From assembly GCA_030549495.1 (NCBI GenBank), contig JAUIRK010000941.1:1-64000 (forward strand): a DNA stretch of 64,000 bases, given 5' to 3'. Under the pieces are notes generated by a model, which was not told where the DNA came from, ran no database searches, and worked only from the letters and a program-made list of their open reading frames with translations. Every line of letters starts with the position of its first letter. Within the stretch, counting starts at the first letter, position 1. Positions 1 through 10,659 of the stretch are shown piece by piece. The position numbers and the translations under genes were made by a program. This DNA is from Nectonema munidae (taxonomy: Eukaryota; Nematomorpha; Nectonematoida; Nectonematidae).

Positions 1-210
1 AACCCTATCCATCCAAGTTTAACAGGGCTGTCTTTTGTTATTTTATCTAAACTTTAGTTTAATAAATTTTGTTTATTAATTTTTTTTTTTAGTTATTTAA
101 CATTAAAATTTATTTTAAAGTTTTATTTTAGAATTTTAAAAATTTAGGTTTTTTACCTATCTGTGACATTTTTCGTTTTCTTAAGTTTTTCTTAATTTTT
201 CTGTATTTTT

Positions 211-1329
211 ATGAGTGACTGGGTTTGTAAAACTTGTTCAAGAGATGTTTCAGAAAATAACTCTCATGATGATTGCTCAGAACACATGCTGTAGTGTTTC
301 ATTTGTGACAGTTGGTTCTGTTATTTTTGTATAGGTTTGCAAAAAGGGTTCAATAAAATTTTCGATAAGTATTTATCCCTTGGTATGAATTATATTTGTT
401 GCGGCTGTAGAAATAGAAAAACTGAAAATAAAGATGCTTTTATTTCTAATTCTAGTTCAAATAGTAACATTGGCGATATTCCTCTCGTAACTAAAATAGA
501 ACAGTTGATTCAAAAAGTTGAAAAAATAGAAAAAAAAATCGATTCACCTGTTGAAAATAAAAATGTCCCTCAATCTAAAAAAAAAGTAACGTACGCTGAC
601 GTAGTAAATAAGAGAAATAATTACTGTTTTTTCGTTCCCAAAATTGGTTCTGAGAATTTGGTAGAAAAGTCTTCTGAACTCCTTAAGGATGTTCAGGTTA
701 GTTCTTTCAAACACCTCAAGAAAAAATATTGTTTCAAATTTAACGACTCACAAAATATGATGATAGCTTCTAACAAGTTATCAACTGAAAATTTTAAAAT
801 TGAATTTGTTAAAAAAGTTTCACCAAAAGTTAGCTTGAATGTCGATTGTGATGTGAACAATGACGAAGTATTGAATTCCATTTTTTTGAAAAATCCTAAT
901 CTTAAAAAGTTAATAGATGAAGGGGAAGTTTTCAATCTCATTTTCTCCAGAAATTTGAAGACCAATAATCGGAAAATTTTAGTTTTCTCTCTATCTACAA
1001 AAGTATACAAATATTTAGCAGATAACGGGTTTTTTCTATATCTTAATTTTGAAAAGTACAAGTTATACCCTTATATTCTTTTTAAGCAATGTTCTAATTG
1101 CTGCCTTTTTGGCCATAAAGCTTCTCAGTGTAGTAGATCTTCAGTATGTAGATACTGTTCAGGATCTCATAATGGTAATACATGTAATTCTAGTAGTAAC
1201 TTGAAGTGTACCACTTGTAAACACAATGGCTTAGAGAGTATAAATCATTCCGCACTTGACTTCAAGTGCCCCTTTGTTCAAAGGGAAATTGAAAAGGTTA
1301 AATTAAACACTGCCTATGATGAGTTCTGA
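211..1329 (+). CDS. LINE ORF1, PHD-type finger plus CCHC knuckles (one in-frame stop)
   Basis: ORF1 proteins of this group bind element RNA and help package it. From the ATG at 211 the frame reads a PHD-like Cys/His cluster (WVCKTC, HDDC, CFICDSWFC, then YICCGC). A TAG at 292 interrupts it, and the uninterrupted frame resumes with an ATG at 337. A lysine-rich linker with several predicted helical stretches follows. The C-terminal third carries gag-like knuckles, starting CSNCCLFGHKASQC and continuing with further CxxC units to about residue 315 of the 337-start frame. The stop at 292 breaks the finger, and translation from 337 would give a 330-residue protein lacking its first half. The end overlaps ORF2 by 14 bp. 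The element type is firm; the choice of start is inferred from the finger. Confidence 0.8.
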
Positions 1330-4309
1330 TGATGCTTTTATATCCACTTTAAATTTTAATCCATTGTTAAATCATTCAGAATTATCTCAAATTTTTCCAA
1401 CAAATTCATTCACTCCTAGCTTAAGGCTCTTTTCAGATAGCAATCATTCTACAGATATTTGGTTAGCTGACAGGAATCTCATTAATATAGTTAGCTTAAA
1501 TGTTAGATCTTTGATTTGTAATTTTGATATGGTTGAATTACTGTTCTCCAAATTTTCAAATTATTTCAAACACGAGATAGACTTTCTTTGCCTTCAAGAG
1601 TGTTGGAATTATCACGATATTCCATTCAAAATTAAAGGTTATAATTTTATCAATTATTTTAGTAATCTTTCTCTTCATAGTGGGCTTGCTTTTTTCATCA
1701 ATGATAACTATGACTTTGAAGTTACTGATAAGGTTGTCTTTCAAAATAATTTTGAACTTTTTGTTATCAAGATATTGATGCCGGGTAAAAAATTTTTAAA
1801 TATGCACAACATTTATAGATTGCCTAACAATTCCATAGAAAACTTAGAATTTTTTAACTCTTATATAGATAAAATTTTATCAGAAAGCAAAAGTTCTGAA
1901 TTGAATATTTTTCTTGGAGATTTTAATTTAGACATTTCTCTTTGTAGTAGTAAAACCTCAGATTTTCTAAATATTGTATACTCTAATGGCTTCAAATTTT
2001 GTATAAATTCTCCCACAAGGCCGTCTTCAGGAACAATTATAGACAATTTTATAATTCCTCAATCGTTTTCAGATTTAGAAACTTTTATTCTGGAAGAAGA
2101 TATATCAGATCATTTTCCGATACTGTTATCATTACGCTCTTACTCTAAAGCTGTTGCTAAGCAGTCAAAGTGTAGTTTTTTCAATAAGATAGCTTTTGTT
2201 AATGAGTATTTTAAGTTTGATTGGAGCTGTAATTGTGATGGTAATAAAACTTCTCCTGAAGCTATTTTGAGCTCACTTATTCAACGATTGACTTCTATGA
2301 TTTCTTCATCGACTAAACATTTCACTTCTCAAAAACTTTCTAAATATAAAGTCAAAAGAAGTTGCTGGATGACTTTTGATGTAATAAACTTGATCAAAAA
2401 ACGTGATGACCTTTACAAAAAGGCTAAAAAAGCGAAAAATAATCCAACATTAGCACTTGAATATAAAAGATTACGAAATACTGTAAAAAACAAGATTGCT
2501 TTTTTGAAGAAGAAATATTATAAAGATTTTTTTTCGAACAATGTGAGTTCCAGAAATGTTTGGAATAAAGTGAGAAATCTGATTGGTTCCGATGAAAAAG
2601 ATGTAAAAGCAGTGTCAATAAATGGCAATATTGTTTCTGATCCTTCTGTAATTGCTGAAAAACTTGTTGAAAGTTTCACATTACCTTTAGCTGATGATTC
2701 CAACATGAGTTATGATTCTATTCCTCACTATAATGCTCAAACTTTCAAGCTTGAAAAAGTTAGTTTTGAAGAAGTTGAAAAAGCTATTCATGCAATACCG
2801 AATAATAATTCCAAAGATGCATATGGAATCAGCATTAATCATATCAAACTTGTTAGTTCCTATTTGTCTCATCCTCTCTCTCTTTGTTTCAATAAATGTT
2901 TGGAGAATTGTATGTTTCCAGGAGTTTTAAAACTTAACAGAGTATTGCCTATCCCCAAAAAGAGTGAAAAAATCGACTTGAAAAGTTTCAGGCCTATATC
3001 CATTGTGCCTGTTATTGCAAAAATATTTGAAAAGTTAATTCTTTCACAAGTGTCTGCTTTTTTTGAAGATACTAATTTGCTATCTAATAATCAGTTTGGC
3101 TTTCGAAAAGGTTTTTCAGCGGAACTTCTACACTCTTCTTTCCTTGACTACATTGTTTCTCATCATGAAGATAAATTTGATGTTGGGGCCATTTTCCTTG
3201 ACATAACAAAAGCTTTTGACTCTATTTCACACAAAATTTTACTGGAAAAGCTCTGTATGTATGGATTTGATGATGCTACACTTAAGTTTTTTAGCTCTTA
3301 TTTGAAAGGAAGAAAACATTATGTTGAATTCCAACAATCCACCTCTCCCACACTCGTTTTAAACAGAGGGGTTCCTCAAGGATCCATTCTTGGCCCTCTA
3401 CTTTTTATAATTTACATGAATGATATTTTCCAGTCCTCTCCTTTTTTTAAATTCCTTTTATACGCTGATGACATTACCCTTCTCTTTCCTCTCTCTTCTG
3501 ATACAAGCGCTTCTTTCCACTATTATTTCGAGAAAGTTAAGCAGTGGATCGTTAACAATTTTTTGAGTATCAATAATACGAAAACTAAAGCCATGTTATT
3601 TTCGAAGAAGCCTCATACTGACTCCAATGTTTTTATTGATGAAGGTTTGACAGTTGTCTCTAATATTAATCTACTTGGCTTAAACATTGATAATAAGCTT
3701 GACTTCCAATCTCATATTTCCCTCCTATCTACCAAGCTTAGTAAAATTACTGGTATTTTAAAATACACTAAAAAGTTTTTTCCACCACAAATTCTATTGA
3801 TTCTTCTGAAAACTCTGTTTCTTCCTCACCTCTCATATAGTCTCATCAATTTTGGACACTGCAATTTGTCATCTTTGGAAATTATCTATAAAAAAGCCGT
3901 CAGAATTGTTTCTGGAAGCCCTAGATTGTCTCATACAAATCAACTTTTCCTACGGTTAAATCTCCTCAAGATACATGATATTTTCCATCAAAAAGTTGGT
4001 GTTTTTCTTTTATCAAATCTCAACTCAAATCACAGATTATTTCTGAATCTCATCACCTATACTATTAAGACTACCTATTCGTTGAGATTTCCAATTGTAG
4101 TCAACAAGCCAAACTACAGACTAGCCTCCTCTAAATTGTCTGTCAGATTTAAAGTTGTAAGTTTTTATGAAAACCATAGATGGTTGTTAGGCGAATGTGA
4201 TAATTCGATTCCTAAGTTTAAAGTTATATCAAGACTCTGGTTCCTCTCTCAATACCTCTCTCTTCCTTCTTGCTCTAACAAATTTTGCTTTGTTTGTTCC
4301 ACATATTAG
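1316..4309 (+). CDS. LINE ORF2: AP-type endonuclease and reverse transcriptase, intact
   Basis: The 997-residue protein would nick target DNA and copy the element RNA onto it (target-primed reverse transcription) in the nucleus. The endonuclease occupies about residues 55-280 with the expected series: NIVSLNVRS, LCLQECW with the catalytic glutamate, SGLAFFI, LGDFNLD and SDHFPILLSL. The reverse transcriptase spans about residues 500-780: FRPISIVPVIAKIFEKLI, NQFGFRKGFS, AIFLDITKAFDSISH, GVPQGSILGPLLF and the YADD box in FLLYADDITLLF. A cysteine-bearing tail closes the frame (CSNKFCFVCSTY). No stop or frameshift is visible. The start at 1316 overlaps ORF1 and is the first ATG of the frame. Confidence 0.93.
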   Translation: MMSSDDAFISTLNFNPLLNHSELSQIFPTNSFTPSLRLFSDSNHSTDIWLADRNLINIVSLNVRSLICNFDMVELLFSKFSNYFKHEIDFLCLQECWNYHDIPFKIKGYNFINYFSNLSLHSGLAFFINDNYDFEVTDKVVFQNNFELFVIKILMPGKKFLNMHNIYRLPNNSIENLEFFNSYIDKILSESKSSELNIFLGDFNLDISLCSSKTSDFLNIVYSNGFKFCINSPTRPSSGTIIDNFIIPQSFSDLETFILEEDISDHFPILLSLRSYSKAVAKQSKCSFFNKIAFVNEYFKFDWSCNCDGNKTSPEAILSSLIQRLTSMISSSTKHFTSQKLSKYKVKRSCWMTFDVINLIKKRDDLYKKAKKAKNNPTLALEYKRLRNTVKNKIAFLKKKYYKDFFSNNVSSRNVWNKVRNLIGSDEKDVKAVSINGNIVSDPSVIAEKLVESFTLPLADDSNMSYDSIPHYNAQTFKLEKVSFEEVEKAIHAIPNNNSKDAYGISINHIKLVSSYLSHPLSLCFNKCLENCMFPGVLKLNRVLPIPKKSEKIDLKSFRPISIVPVIAKIFEKLILSQVSAFFEDTNLLSNNQFGFRKGFSAELLHSSFLDYIVSHHEDKFDVGAIFLDITKAFDSISHKILLEKLCMYGFDDATLKFFSSYLKGRKHYVEFQQSTSPTLVLNRGVPQGSILGPLLFIIYMNDIFQSSPFFKFLLYADDITLLFPLSSDTSASFHYYFEKVKQWIVNNFLSINNTKTKAMLFSKKPHTDSNVFIDEGLTVVSNINLLGLNIDNKLDFQSHISLLSTKLSKITGILKYTKKFFPPQILLILLKTLFLPHLSYSLINFGHCNLSSLEIIYKKAVRIVSGSPRLSHTNQLFLRLNLLKIHDIFHQKVGVFLLSNLNSNHRLFLNLITYTIKTTYSLRFPIVVNKPNYRLASSKLSVRFKVVSFYENHRWLLGECDNSIPKFKVISRLWFLSQYLSLPSCSNKFCFVCSTY

Positions 4310-4530
4310 TGTACTACCATTTGATTATTTATATACATGTGTTTTTATCATTTTATTATATTTTTTAAACTAGTTTTTGTGGGATTACTTTAACGGTTTT
4401 CTACAAACTACTGTAATCCACACACACAGCTTTACATAAGTTTTAGTTATAATATTATTGCATATAGATAGATTTTTTTTTTTTTCCTCGAACATATTGT
4501 TTTTCTCAAATAAATTACTTACTTACTTAC

Positions 4531-4975
4531 TATATACCTTTATATTTACTCTGTTGAGAACATCGCCATCCTACTCATTCTTTGCGTTTCCTTTTTCCCT
4601 TCTTTACTTTAGTTTGAATGGAGAAAGTAGTTTTAAGACCACTGAAATATTTCTTAAATAAACACTCGTAAAAAGTGCATTCGTAATACTTGATAGAAAA
4701 TATTTAGTTAACATTTTTGATTTTGTTGAAAAACATACAATTATATTCCCAAACAATTAGCTTTTAATAGCTTGGTCCTTCACTGAAATGGCAATACTAA
4801 GCATACTTTCTATATTCATAACTTGCGTGTTAACATACATATTTATGTTTATTTAGATTCTACTAAATTGTGTGATCGAGTATATATATTTTCTGCTCTT
4901 CAAACTACAACGACTTAGGTTTCGTTCCAAAGTCCTAGACCGTTCAAAAAATAATATATGATTTCTTTGCTGATT
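4531..4975. other. Unassigned AT-rich spacer
   Basis: Between the LINE tail and the first duplicated block I see only AT-rich sequence with short open frames. I found no exon, RNA gene or repeat end here. Confidence 0.6.
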
Positions 4976-5413
4976 TTCTTTTGATTCCAAGAGCAGTGTG
5001 AAATATATTGACTCACAGAGTTAATGGAAAAAGAAGCCGGGCTCAAATGATCTGTTCAGAAACAATTTACTTCCTCCTAATGTTTCGGAAACACCTCGAT
5101 AAAGACAGGAAATTTAAGCCCTGAACGAGTTACAACAAGAATGAATGCAGGTAGTGAACTCGTAAAAACTCGTTAAATCTAAACACAACGCAGTGTAAAA
5201 AAGGTTTTTCATATTAGAGCAAGACGCAACTTAGAGGCAAATTCATTGCTTTAATGATCCCTGACATAATCTTATAAATACCTTGACAATTTCCATCAAT
5301 CTCCTGATAACCTTTTTTACAAAAGCATTCGTATTCTCCATGGTGATGAACCCATTCGGAGTATTCTGGACACGATCTATTTTCTTGGGAATGAGCTGTG
5401 GGAAAGTGAAATA
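4976..5413 (+). repeat. Segmental duplication block A1 (partner 41072-41563)
   Basis: The two blocks are near-identical in the same orientation, with small indels, and both contain the same minus-strand EGF-like exon. Similarity stops sharply just after the exon's splice acceptor, at about 5413 here and 41563 there. Confidence 0.9.
5282..5395 (-). CDS. EGF-like exon of the left paralogue (partial gene)
   Basis: Read on the minus strand, a pyrimidine tract and CAG acceptor (5396-5397) open a 114-bp exon that closes at CAAG followed by GTATTT. Both boundaries are phase 1. The peptide includes SCPEYSEWVHHHGEYECFC and then KKGYQEIDGNCQ, a short EGF-like module of the C-x-C-x8-C type. It matches the exon at 41432-41545 with eight base differences by hand count, five of which change the amino acid. 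The exon is open and its splice sites are intact, so this copy could still be expressed. The upstream exon in this copy is 8246-8374; the next downstream exon is not visible. Confidence 0.72.
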
Positions 5414-5616
5414 AATTGTCTTTCCTTTTTTTGACGTTTTTTTTTGTAATTTCTCATTTTTTCAATATTTTTATATTTTTTGTTGCTTATTCATAAAAGC
5501 GGCTTTTTGGCCTTTTGAGTTTCATCAATGCTGTAATAAAATAATTAACCTACTGTTTGTGTGTGTATGGAACAACATGCTTGTGCAATGCTTTTTCTTT
5601 TTAAAGTAATTCGAAG

Positions 5617-6100
5617 CAAAAAGCCACCTCACTATAAATTCTATGATTTTGTTCATTTATGGATGGTGTCGTGACGCTTCATTAGATGTTATTATTCATG
5701 AAGCATCTATTGGAAGTGGACGAACTGCTGTAGACTGGGCTAATTTTTGTAGAGAGATTGCTACAAGTTGGGTTGAAGGAAATTCTCTAACTGTTGGAGG
5801 TTTTTATGAAAACTTTGAACAAATTATAGTAGAAATTGATGAAAGCTAGTTTTTTCATAGAAAATATCACAGAGGTACTTGGAGAGAAGGTCATTGGGTG
5901 TTTGGAGGAATTGAAAGAAATAGTAAGAAATGTTTTTTAGTTGAAGTTGAAGATAGAAGCGAAACAACTCTTACACAAATTATACAAAGACACATACTAC
6001 CAAGATCCATTATTGTTTCTGACGGATGGCCTGCTTACAGGAACATTTCTAACTATAATAATTGAGTTTATGATCATTGCGTAGTTTACACCAACACTGG
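5617..6100 (+). pseudogene. Merlin (IS1016-like) transposase relic
   Basis: The translation follows the DDE transposase of Merlin/ISXO2-type elements: SGRTAVDWANFCREI, then VEIDES with the first catalytic Asp, HRGTWREGHWVFGGIER, CFLVEVEDRSETTL, and IIVSDGWPAY with the second Asp. A TAG at 5847 interrupts the frame just after VEIDES and a TGA follows at 6063. The region that should hold the third acidic residue is missing: recognisable sequence ends at about 6090, where a different repeat begins. No N-terminal zinc ribbon is seen. The element is dead and truncated at both ends, and I could not identify its terminal repeats. Confidence 0.8.
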
Positions 6101-6370
6101 TAAAAAAAGTAGTAATATTTACTACACTATATAGTAATCACTATTGTCCAGATTTTTACTACCTTTTCTAGTAAATTTACTTTTTATTAAATACAACTCT
6201 TTGTAGTAAATTAACTATGTAAATTAGTAAAAAATATTAGTAATATTTACTATTCAATATAATAGTCGTTATTGTCCAGAATTTTATTACCCTGTCTAGT
6301 AATTTTACTTACTGTTAATTACAACTCTTACTAGTAAATTAACCATGTTTACTGGTAGTAAACCTGTCAA
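6090..6370. repeat. MITE-like tandem repeat (two units of about 125 bp) rich in TAGTAA/TTACTA
   Basis: Two diverged copies lie head to tail, at about 6101-6226 and 6227-6350. Each holds AGTAATATTTACTA, a TTGTCCAGA motif and AAATTAAC(C/T)ATGT. Related phrases (CTGTCCAAAATT, GTTAACCATG) occur in the right end of the MULE at 46820-47236 when read in reverse. I infer terminal sequence of a related element that landed in the Merlin relic. Confidence 0.5.
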
Positions 6371-7852
6371 TCTCCGAGTTGATTTTTTACCTTCCTTTTC
6401 ATGGTAGTTTTTTTAGTTCTTCTATTTTTGAAAATCAATCTTCAGCTTGGGAAATATAAAAAAAGTTCATTAACATCAATATTTTTATCATTTAAAAACA
6501 TTTTCGTTTTGTTAATGCATAATTATAAAAAATATAATTTTATAAATATAAAGTTATTTATAAAAAAGATTTTCTAATTAATTACATTTCTTCCTACAAA
6601 AAGCCACAACTCGAAGATACTCCGACTTATGTGAAAAATTTACTCCCACAAACCCCTGGTACAAAACAAAGTTAAAAATTAACAAAGTTTTATTTAGAAT
6701 TTAGATATGTTAAAAGCACACAAAAAAATAAAAATTAATAATGAAGATCTAAGCGTTTTGTTTCCAGCAAATAATATACTTTTAAAACTTTTCCATCTTT
6801 TTTAGATACTTTTAAGTCAAGAAGAATTTCAATAAGATGTAGAGTTTTTTGAGCTCTTTAACATATTCCAAGTTGAAAACAAAAAAAGAAGCAAAAAATC
6901 CAAGAAAAGATTTTTAGCAGAAAAAAGAAACACATTTTCGATAAAAAGTGAAAACAAATGATCATTTTCATGAAAATTTTTTAGACATACAACACAAAAC
7001 GCAGAAAAAACTTGCTTTTCACCTATTATAAAAAGTTTGCTGAAGCTTTCTTTAAAAAAAAATGGTAATAGCAATAATGTCTTCATTTCTTTATGACCTT
7101 AAAACAAAAAATATATATCTTAAGAAAAAAAATAACAAGATTTACTTGTTTCATTGGGAATCTTCAAAACTTCTTTAAAAAATATTGGTAAATTTTTTTG
7201 CTTATTAACATAATTTATTACTATATCGTAATACTTTGTTAACTTTATTTTTAATTTATCTTCAAATTTAAATCTTCCATAATGGGTTTGAGATTCAAAA
7301 ATTCATCGATAAACTGAATTGAAAGTATAAAAGGGTTCTTAAAGTAATCAAAATATTAAAAAATTACCCGATTGTAGTCACTTAAAAATAAATATTTATT
7401 AATAATTCTTTGAGATCAATTTTTTTGAGCGCAATACTTGTTAAAAGTAATAAGAAAAAGACAAGTGAAGAGTTTATATAACAAAATAGGCACTACGCCA
7501 AAAAAACAGTTAATACCCACATATGACACACCGACTTTGTTTATATGTAAAAAAAAACTCGCTCCAAAACCTTGAAATATGAAAACAAATAAATTAAAGG
7601 AATACATAGAAGTATTATTAACAAATTTAAAAAACTTACGCCAAAAATTTGAGAAAGAGTAAAGGCAAGCCTAAATTTCATCATAGAGACTGATGAGAGT
7701 TAAATTGTTGATTTAGATATAATATAAATATATCTAACAAAAGGACAACAGAGCCAGAGAAAGATTTGTGGATGTCTTTGCTATTTGGATTCAACGTTAA
7801 GTGAAGAGAAGCGAGATGTGAAATTTGTCATCTGTTCAATCAATCATAAATA
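6371..7852. other. Unassigned AT-rich sequence, no gene seen
   Basis: This stretch is rich in A and T homopolymers. The open frames on both strands are low-complexity (Phe/Leu/Lys rich) and show no recognisable motif. It belongs to the 2.7 kb that replaces, in the left copy of the duplication, the segment holding the calcium-binding EGF exon of the right copy. Confidence 0.55.
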
Positions 7853-8104
7853 TCAATACTCGCATTGTTTAGTACAAACTTTATAAGTTATTGACTTGTG
7901 AACATAAAAAGCAAGGCCAGCAGGTGAGCTAATCCTAGGAGGCACAAAAATATCATAACCTGGTATTTCAAAGGAACTCGAACGTGCATCATTTAGCCAA
8001 GTTTCTTGGAGACAAACTACATGTAGAGGGGAATGATTAAGAGAGTTGAATTGAAAAAAGAAGGCCTCTAAAATTTCAAACTTAGCTCTGAGGGATTGAA
8101 ACAT
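7853..8104 (-). pseudogene. LINE endonuclease fragment
   Basis: Eighty-three codons resemble the start of an AP-type LINE endonuclease: LHVVCLQETWLND with the catalytic Glu, then PGYDIFVPPR and SPAGLAFYVHKSI. The expected DxN and SDH boxes are absent, so this is an internal scrap. It abuts the left edge of duplication block A2 and probably marks a rearrangement point. Confidence 0.7.
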
Positions 8105-8107
8105 TAG

Positions 8108-8760
8108 AACACTTTTTAATATATTAAAATTAAAAATCTGAAAGATGATTCAAACTATCAAATCATATGTCTTTGTAATGTTTTTAAAGGTGTTTGTAGG
8201 TTTTTGGGTAAACCTTTATAAATGAAGAGGGAAGCAAATACTTACTCTCACAAAGGCCTACAAATATCCTTCCAAGTCCTTGATCACAAATACAGATGCT
8301 TGATCCGTCTAATCTTTTCACTGCTTTTCCTTGAGGACCACATTTTTCAAACTGGAGACTCCTGGCGTACACAACTATAAATCAGAATCAGTAATATCAA
8401 AACCATTAAAATGTTTAGGAAGAATTAAATAGAAAACAAACTTGCATGCTTCCAAACCTAACAAAGGAAAAAGTGAATTTTTGGTAGAAATCATGGCCCT
8501 CTCAAATCCTTTGATACTAGAATATTATTTTTAAAAAAATAAGGTCTGAAAATCGGAATTTTTCATTTTTTTCACCTCGAAATTGAAAATAGTTGAGAAT
8601 ATGATAGAGAGCGTAAATTTAGATTTACCGAGTGACAATTTTTTATGAAAAATAAAAAAATAAAGTGAAGTTGATTTTCAACTTAAATTGGAAGAAGCAA
8701 CAAAATAAAAAAGTTTCATTTTCTAAAATGATTTTTCCCAGCAAAAATATCAAACCGAAA
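8108..8760 (+). repeat. Segmental duplication block A2 (partner about 42066-42715)
   Basis: The similarity is high around the EGF exon and the intron 5' of it, then fades toward 8760. The shared intron includes long stretches that are nearly identical between 8380 and 8570 and between 42320 and 42530. Confidence 0.85.
8246..8374 (-). CDS. EGF-like exon of the left paralogue
   Basis: The exon starts after a TTTATAG acceptor and ends GAGA before GTAAGTATT. Both boundaries are phase 1 and it is open throughout. The peptide runs VYARSLQFEKCGPQGKAVKR, then LDGSSICICDQG, and ends GLGRIFVGLCE, a compact EGF-like module. The first 30 residues match the exon at 42185-42316 closely, but the last 10-11 residues before the final Cys differ almost completely and by one codon in length. 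Joining directly to the exon at 5395 keeps the frame (A + CT = Thr). Confidence 0.72.
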
Positions 8761-9324
8761 AAATATTTGATGATTGCGAGTTAGCAATTTCAAAATTCGT
8801 GTTCTTGATGTAATCATGCATAATCCTCTTTTTTTAATTACAAAAAGTTATCCACCTTCATCTAAAACAGGCGGAGGTAGCCTTTTTATTATAAAGTGCC
8901 AAACGTATATATCAAACACATTGCGCGTGCCTTTGTCTCAATACCAATTAGTAATAAGTAATTTAATAATTCAAAATAAATGTAGTTTTGTTTCCAAAAG
9001 TAATTAATTTAGATAATTAGATTAATTTCTTTTTTTGTCTTTGGAAACCCGCGTCACTACCACTTTTACTTTCATTCTTAATATAAAATTTGCTGCAGAG
9101 ATAAATTAAAAGATGATCCTCAAAAATGGAAACATTTTTAAGAGTGTCTTTGTTCAGACCAGACATGGGAAAGAGGTAAATTAATTTTGACATTTCATGA
9201 TTTGTATGTTAGGTATTTTTTATTGAAAATACTACCAAACCCACCCAAATTTGGATACTTTAAATAGATCATAAAAAATGTAACGATGTATGTTTTAAAG
9301 TATGATGGCTCATGTTCATAACTG
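8761..9324. other. Unassigned sequence between duplication blocks
   Basis: No counterpart is evident in the right copy, which has different sequence of a different length here. The short open frame at 8774-9007 has no recognisable motif. Confidence 0.5.
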
Positions 9325-9855
9325 GGTTTAGCGGAAATGTACATTTATTTTTTGCCTATAGGATGCGGACCCCTTATCTAACATACCCTTTCTTTCCCAC
9401 CAAAAGAAAAATTGTCAAATTCGATTCACATTGAAATTTTTCGACAAAATCTATATCTTCATATATTGGCATTATTCATAGTTATGAAACAAGCAAATTT
9501 TGGAAATTTTCAGACTTTGTATCAATATTAGCGAATTGATGATCGTAATTTTAGTTGAATTAAGGTCCACGGATTTTTCATTCACAAGGGAAGCGCTAAG
9601 TTTTTTCAAAGACTCAATACGATTACTCCAACTAATAGTTTATTGGAAAAGGGTAGATTTTCCGTGTAGACAAGATAAACACTTCTACGAGCAGAACACA
9701 CATGACATGCATGGTCGGTATTGTATTAAAAATTATTTAAAAGGATATTTTTAGGATCTGAAATAGAACTCGTCTTTCACAAAACGAAAGTAATTCTGAT
9801 TGAACTGTGCATTGTAATGCTAAAATTGGCAGTAGAAGAGAGCCTCACCTTCCCC
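9325..9855 (+). repeat. Segmental duplication block A3 (partner 43648-44062)
   Basis: The blocks share a long near-identical stretch beginning GGGTTTAGCGGAAATGTAC. The left copy contains about 120 bp (roughly 9534-9652) that the right copy lacks, either an insertion here or a deletion there. No coding function is evident. Confidence 0.88.
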
Positions 9856-9875
9856 TGATTCTTGAATCCGCGATT

Positions 9876-10155
9876 GAATAAAACAAAAGCTTAATTCATA
9901 AAAAAAAATAATTAATTACAAAATCTATAATAAATCGAATCAAAAACAGGCAGAATTTATTTTTTTCCAAAACGTCAAGCATTGTTGGGATGTCAATTAA
10001 ACTAAGTCCTGAAATGATCTCAACATCCTAATATTAAATCAAAGTATGTTTTTAGATCATTTTGAGGCATATATCACTAAATCTACTAGCACTTTTACAT
10101 ATTTTTCCACGGTAATTGTCAAAAATGAGCGCAGAAATCATACCAACATGTTCGA
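9876..10155 (+). repeat. Segmental duplication block A4 and empty site of the MULE (partner 47237-47515)
   Basis: The sequence starting AATAAAACAAAAGCTTAATT continues directly from block A3 here. In the right copy 3.17 kb of MULE separates the two blocks. Similarity ends at about 10155, where the sequences diverge abruptly. Confidence 0.88.
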
Positions 10156-10659
10156 TTGGGTTTAAAAAAATAATTTATCAAAAATTGAAATGAATATTTT
10201 CGTTAACTTTTCTTCCCACTTTAGCAAGCACTCAACTCCGTCGCGTCTCACAAGCTGTGTCAATTCCATCAAATCTTTCCAGTTTAAATTTATGTTTTGG
10301 TGAATTATCAAGGTTACTTTTAGAATCATCATATAACCCTATTAAAATTAAAATGTAAAAATCAGTAAATAATGACATTTAAATATAAATTTTGAATTTG
10401 CTGTTAAAAAGCGCCCAAAGTTTTTCTCAGAAATTAGATAGGACATATCACACTCACTTTTGAATAAAGACTCCTTACTTTTTTTAAAACTATTAAATAT
10501 TCCACGTTTTTATTATATGACTTAGTGCTGATTCATCTATATATTTTACTAACCTTCAAAACTTATTTAGTAAAAAAACCAATTACCAATCTAATTTTCA
10601 ATTTACAATGTCATAAGTTTTAAGTATTAATGATTTGATAACGTTGTACCATAAATAGT

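Larger units (their letters stand above)
1..4530 (+). mobile_element. Near full-length non-LTR retrotransposon (LINE), CR1/Jockey group
   Basis: The element has a short 5' leader, ORF1 with zinc fingers, and ORF2 with an endonuclease and a reverse transcriptase. ORF2 overlaps the end of ORF1. An AT-rich 3' UTR ends in a TTAC microsatellite tail at about 4514-4530. The 5' boundary may lie left of the window, so 1 is only where the view begins. A PHD-type finger in ORF1, an apurinic-type endonuclease and a microsatellite rather than long poly(A) tail fit the CR1/Jockey branch. ORF2 is open for 997 codons and ORF1 shows one premature stop, so this looks like the youngest LINE here. The relics at 27.1-30.0 and 58.7-61.5 kb share its layout. 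Confidence 0.88.

Noticed and set aside
693-1061. Minus-strand frame of 122 codons
   Set aside because: It is the antisense shadow of LINE ORF1 and has no motif.
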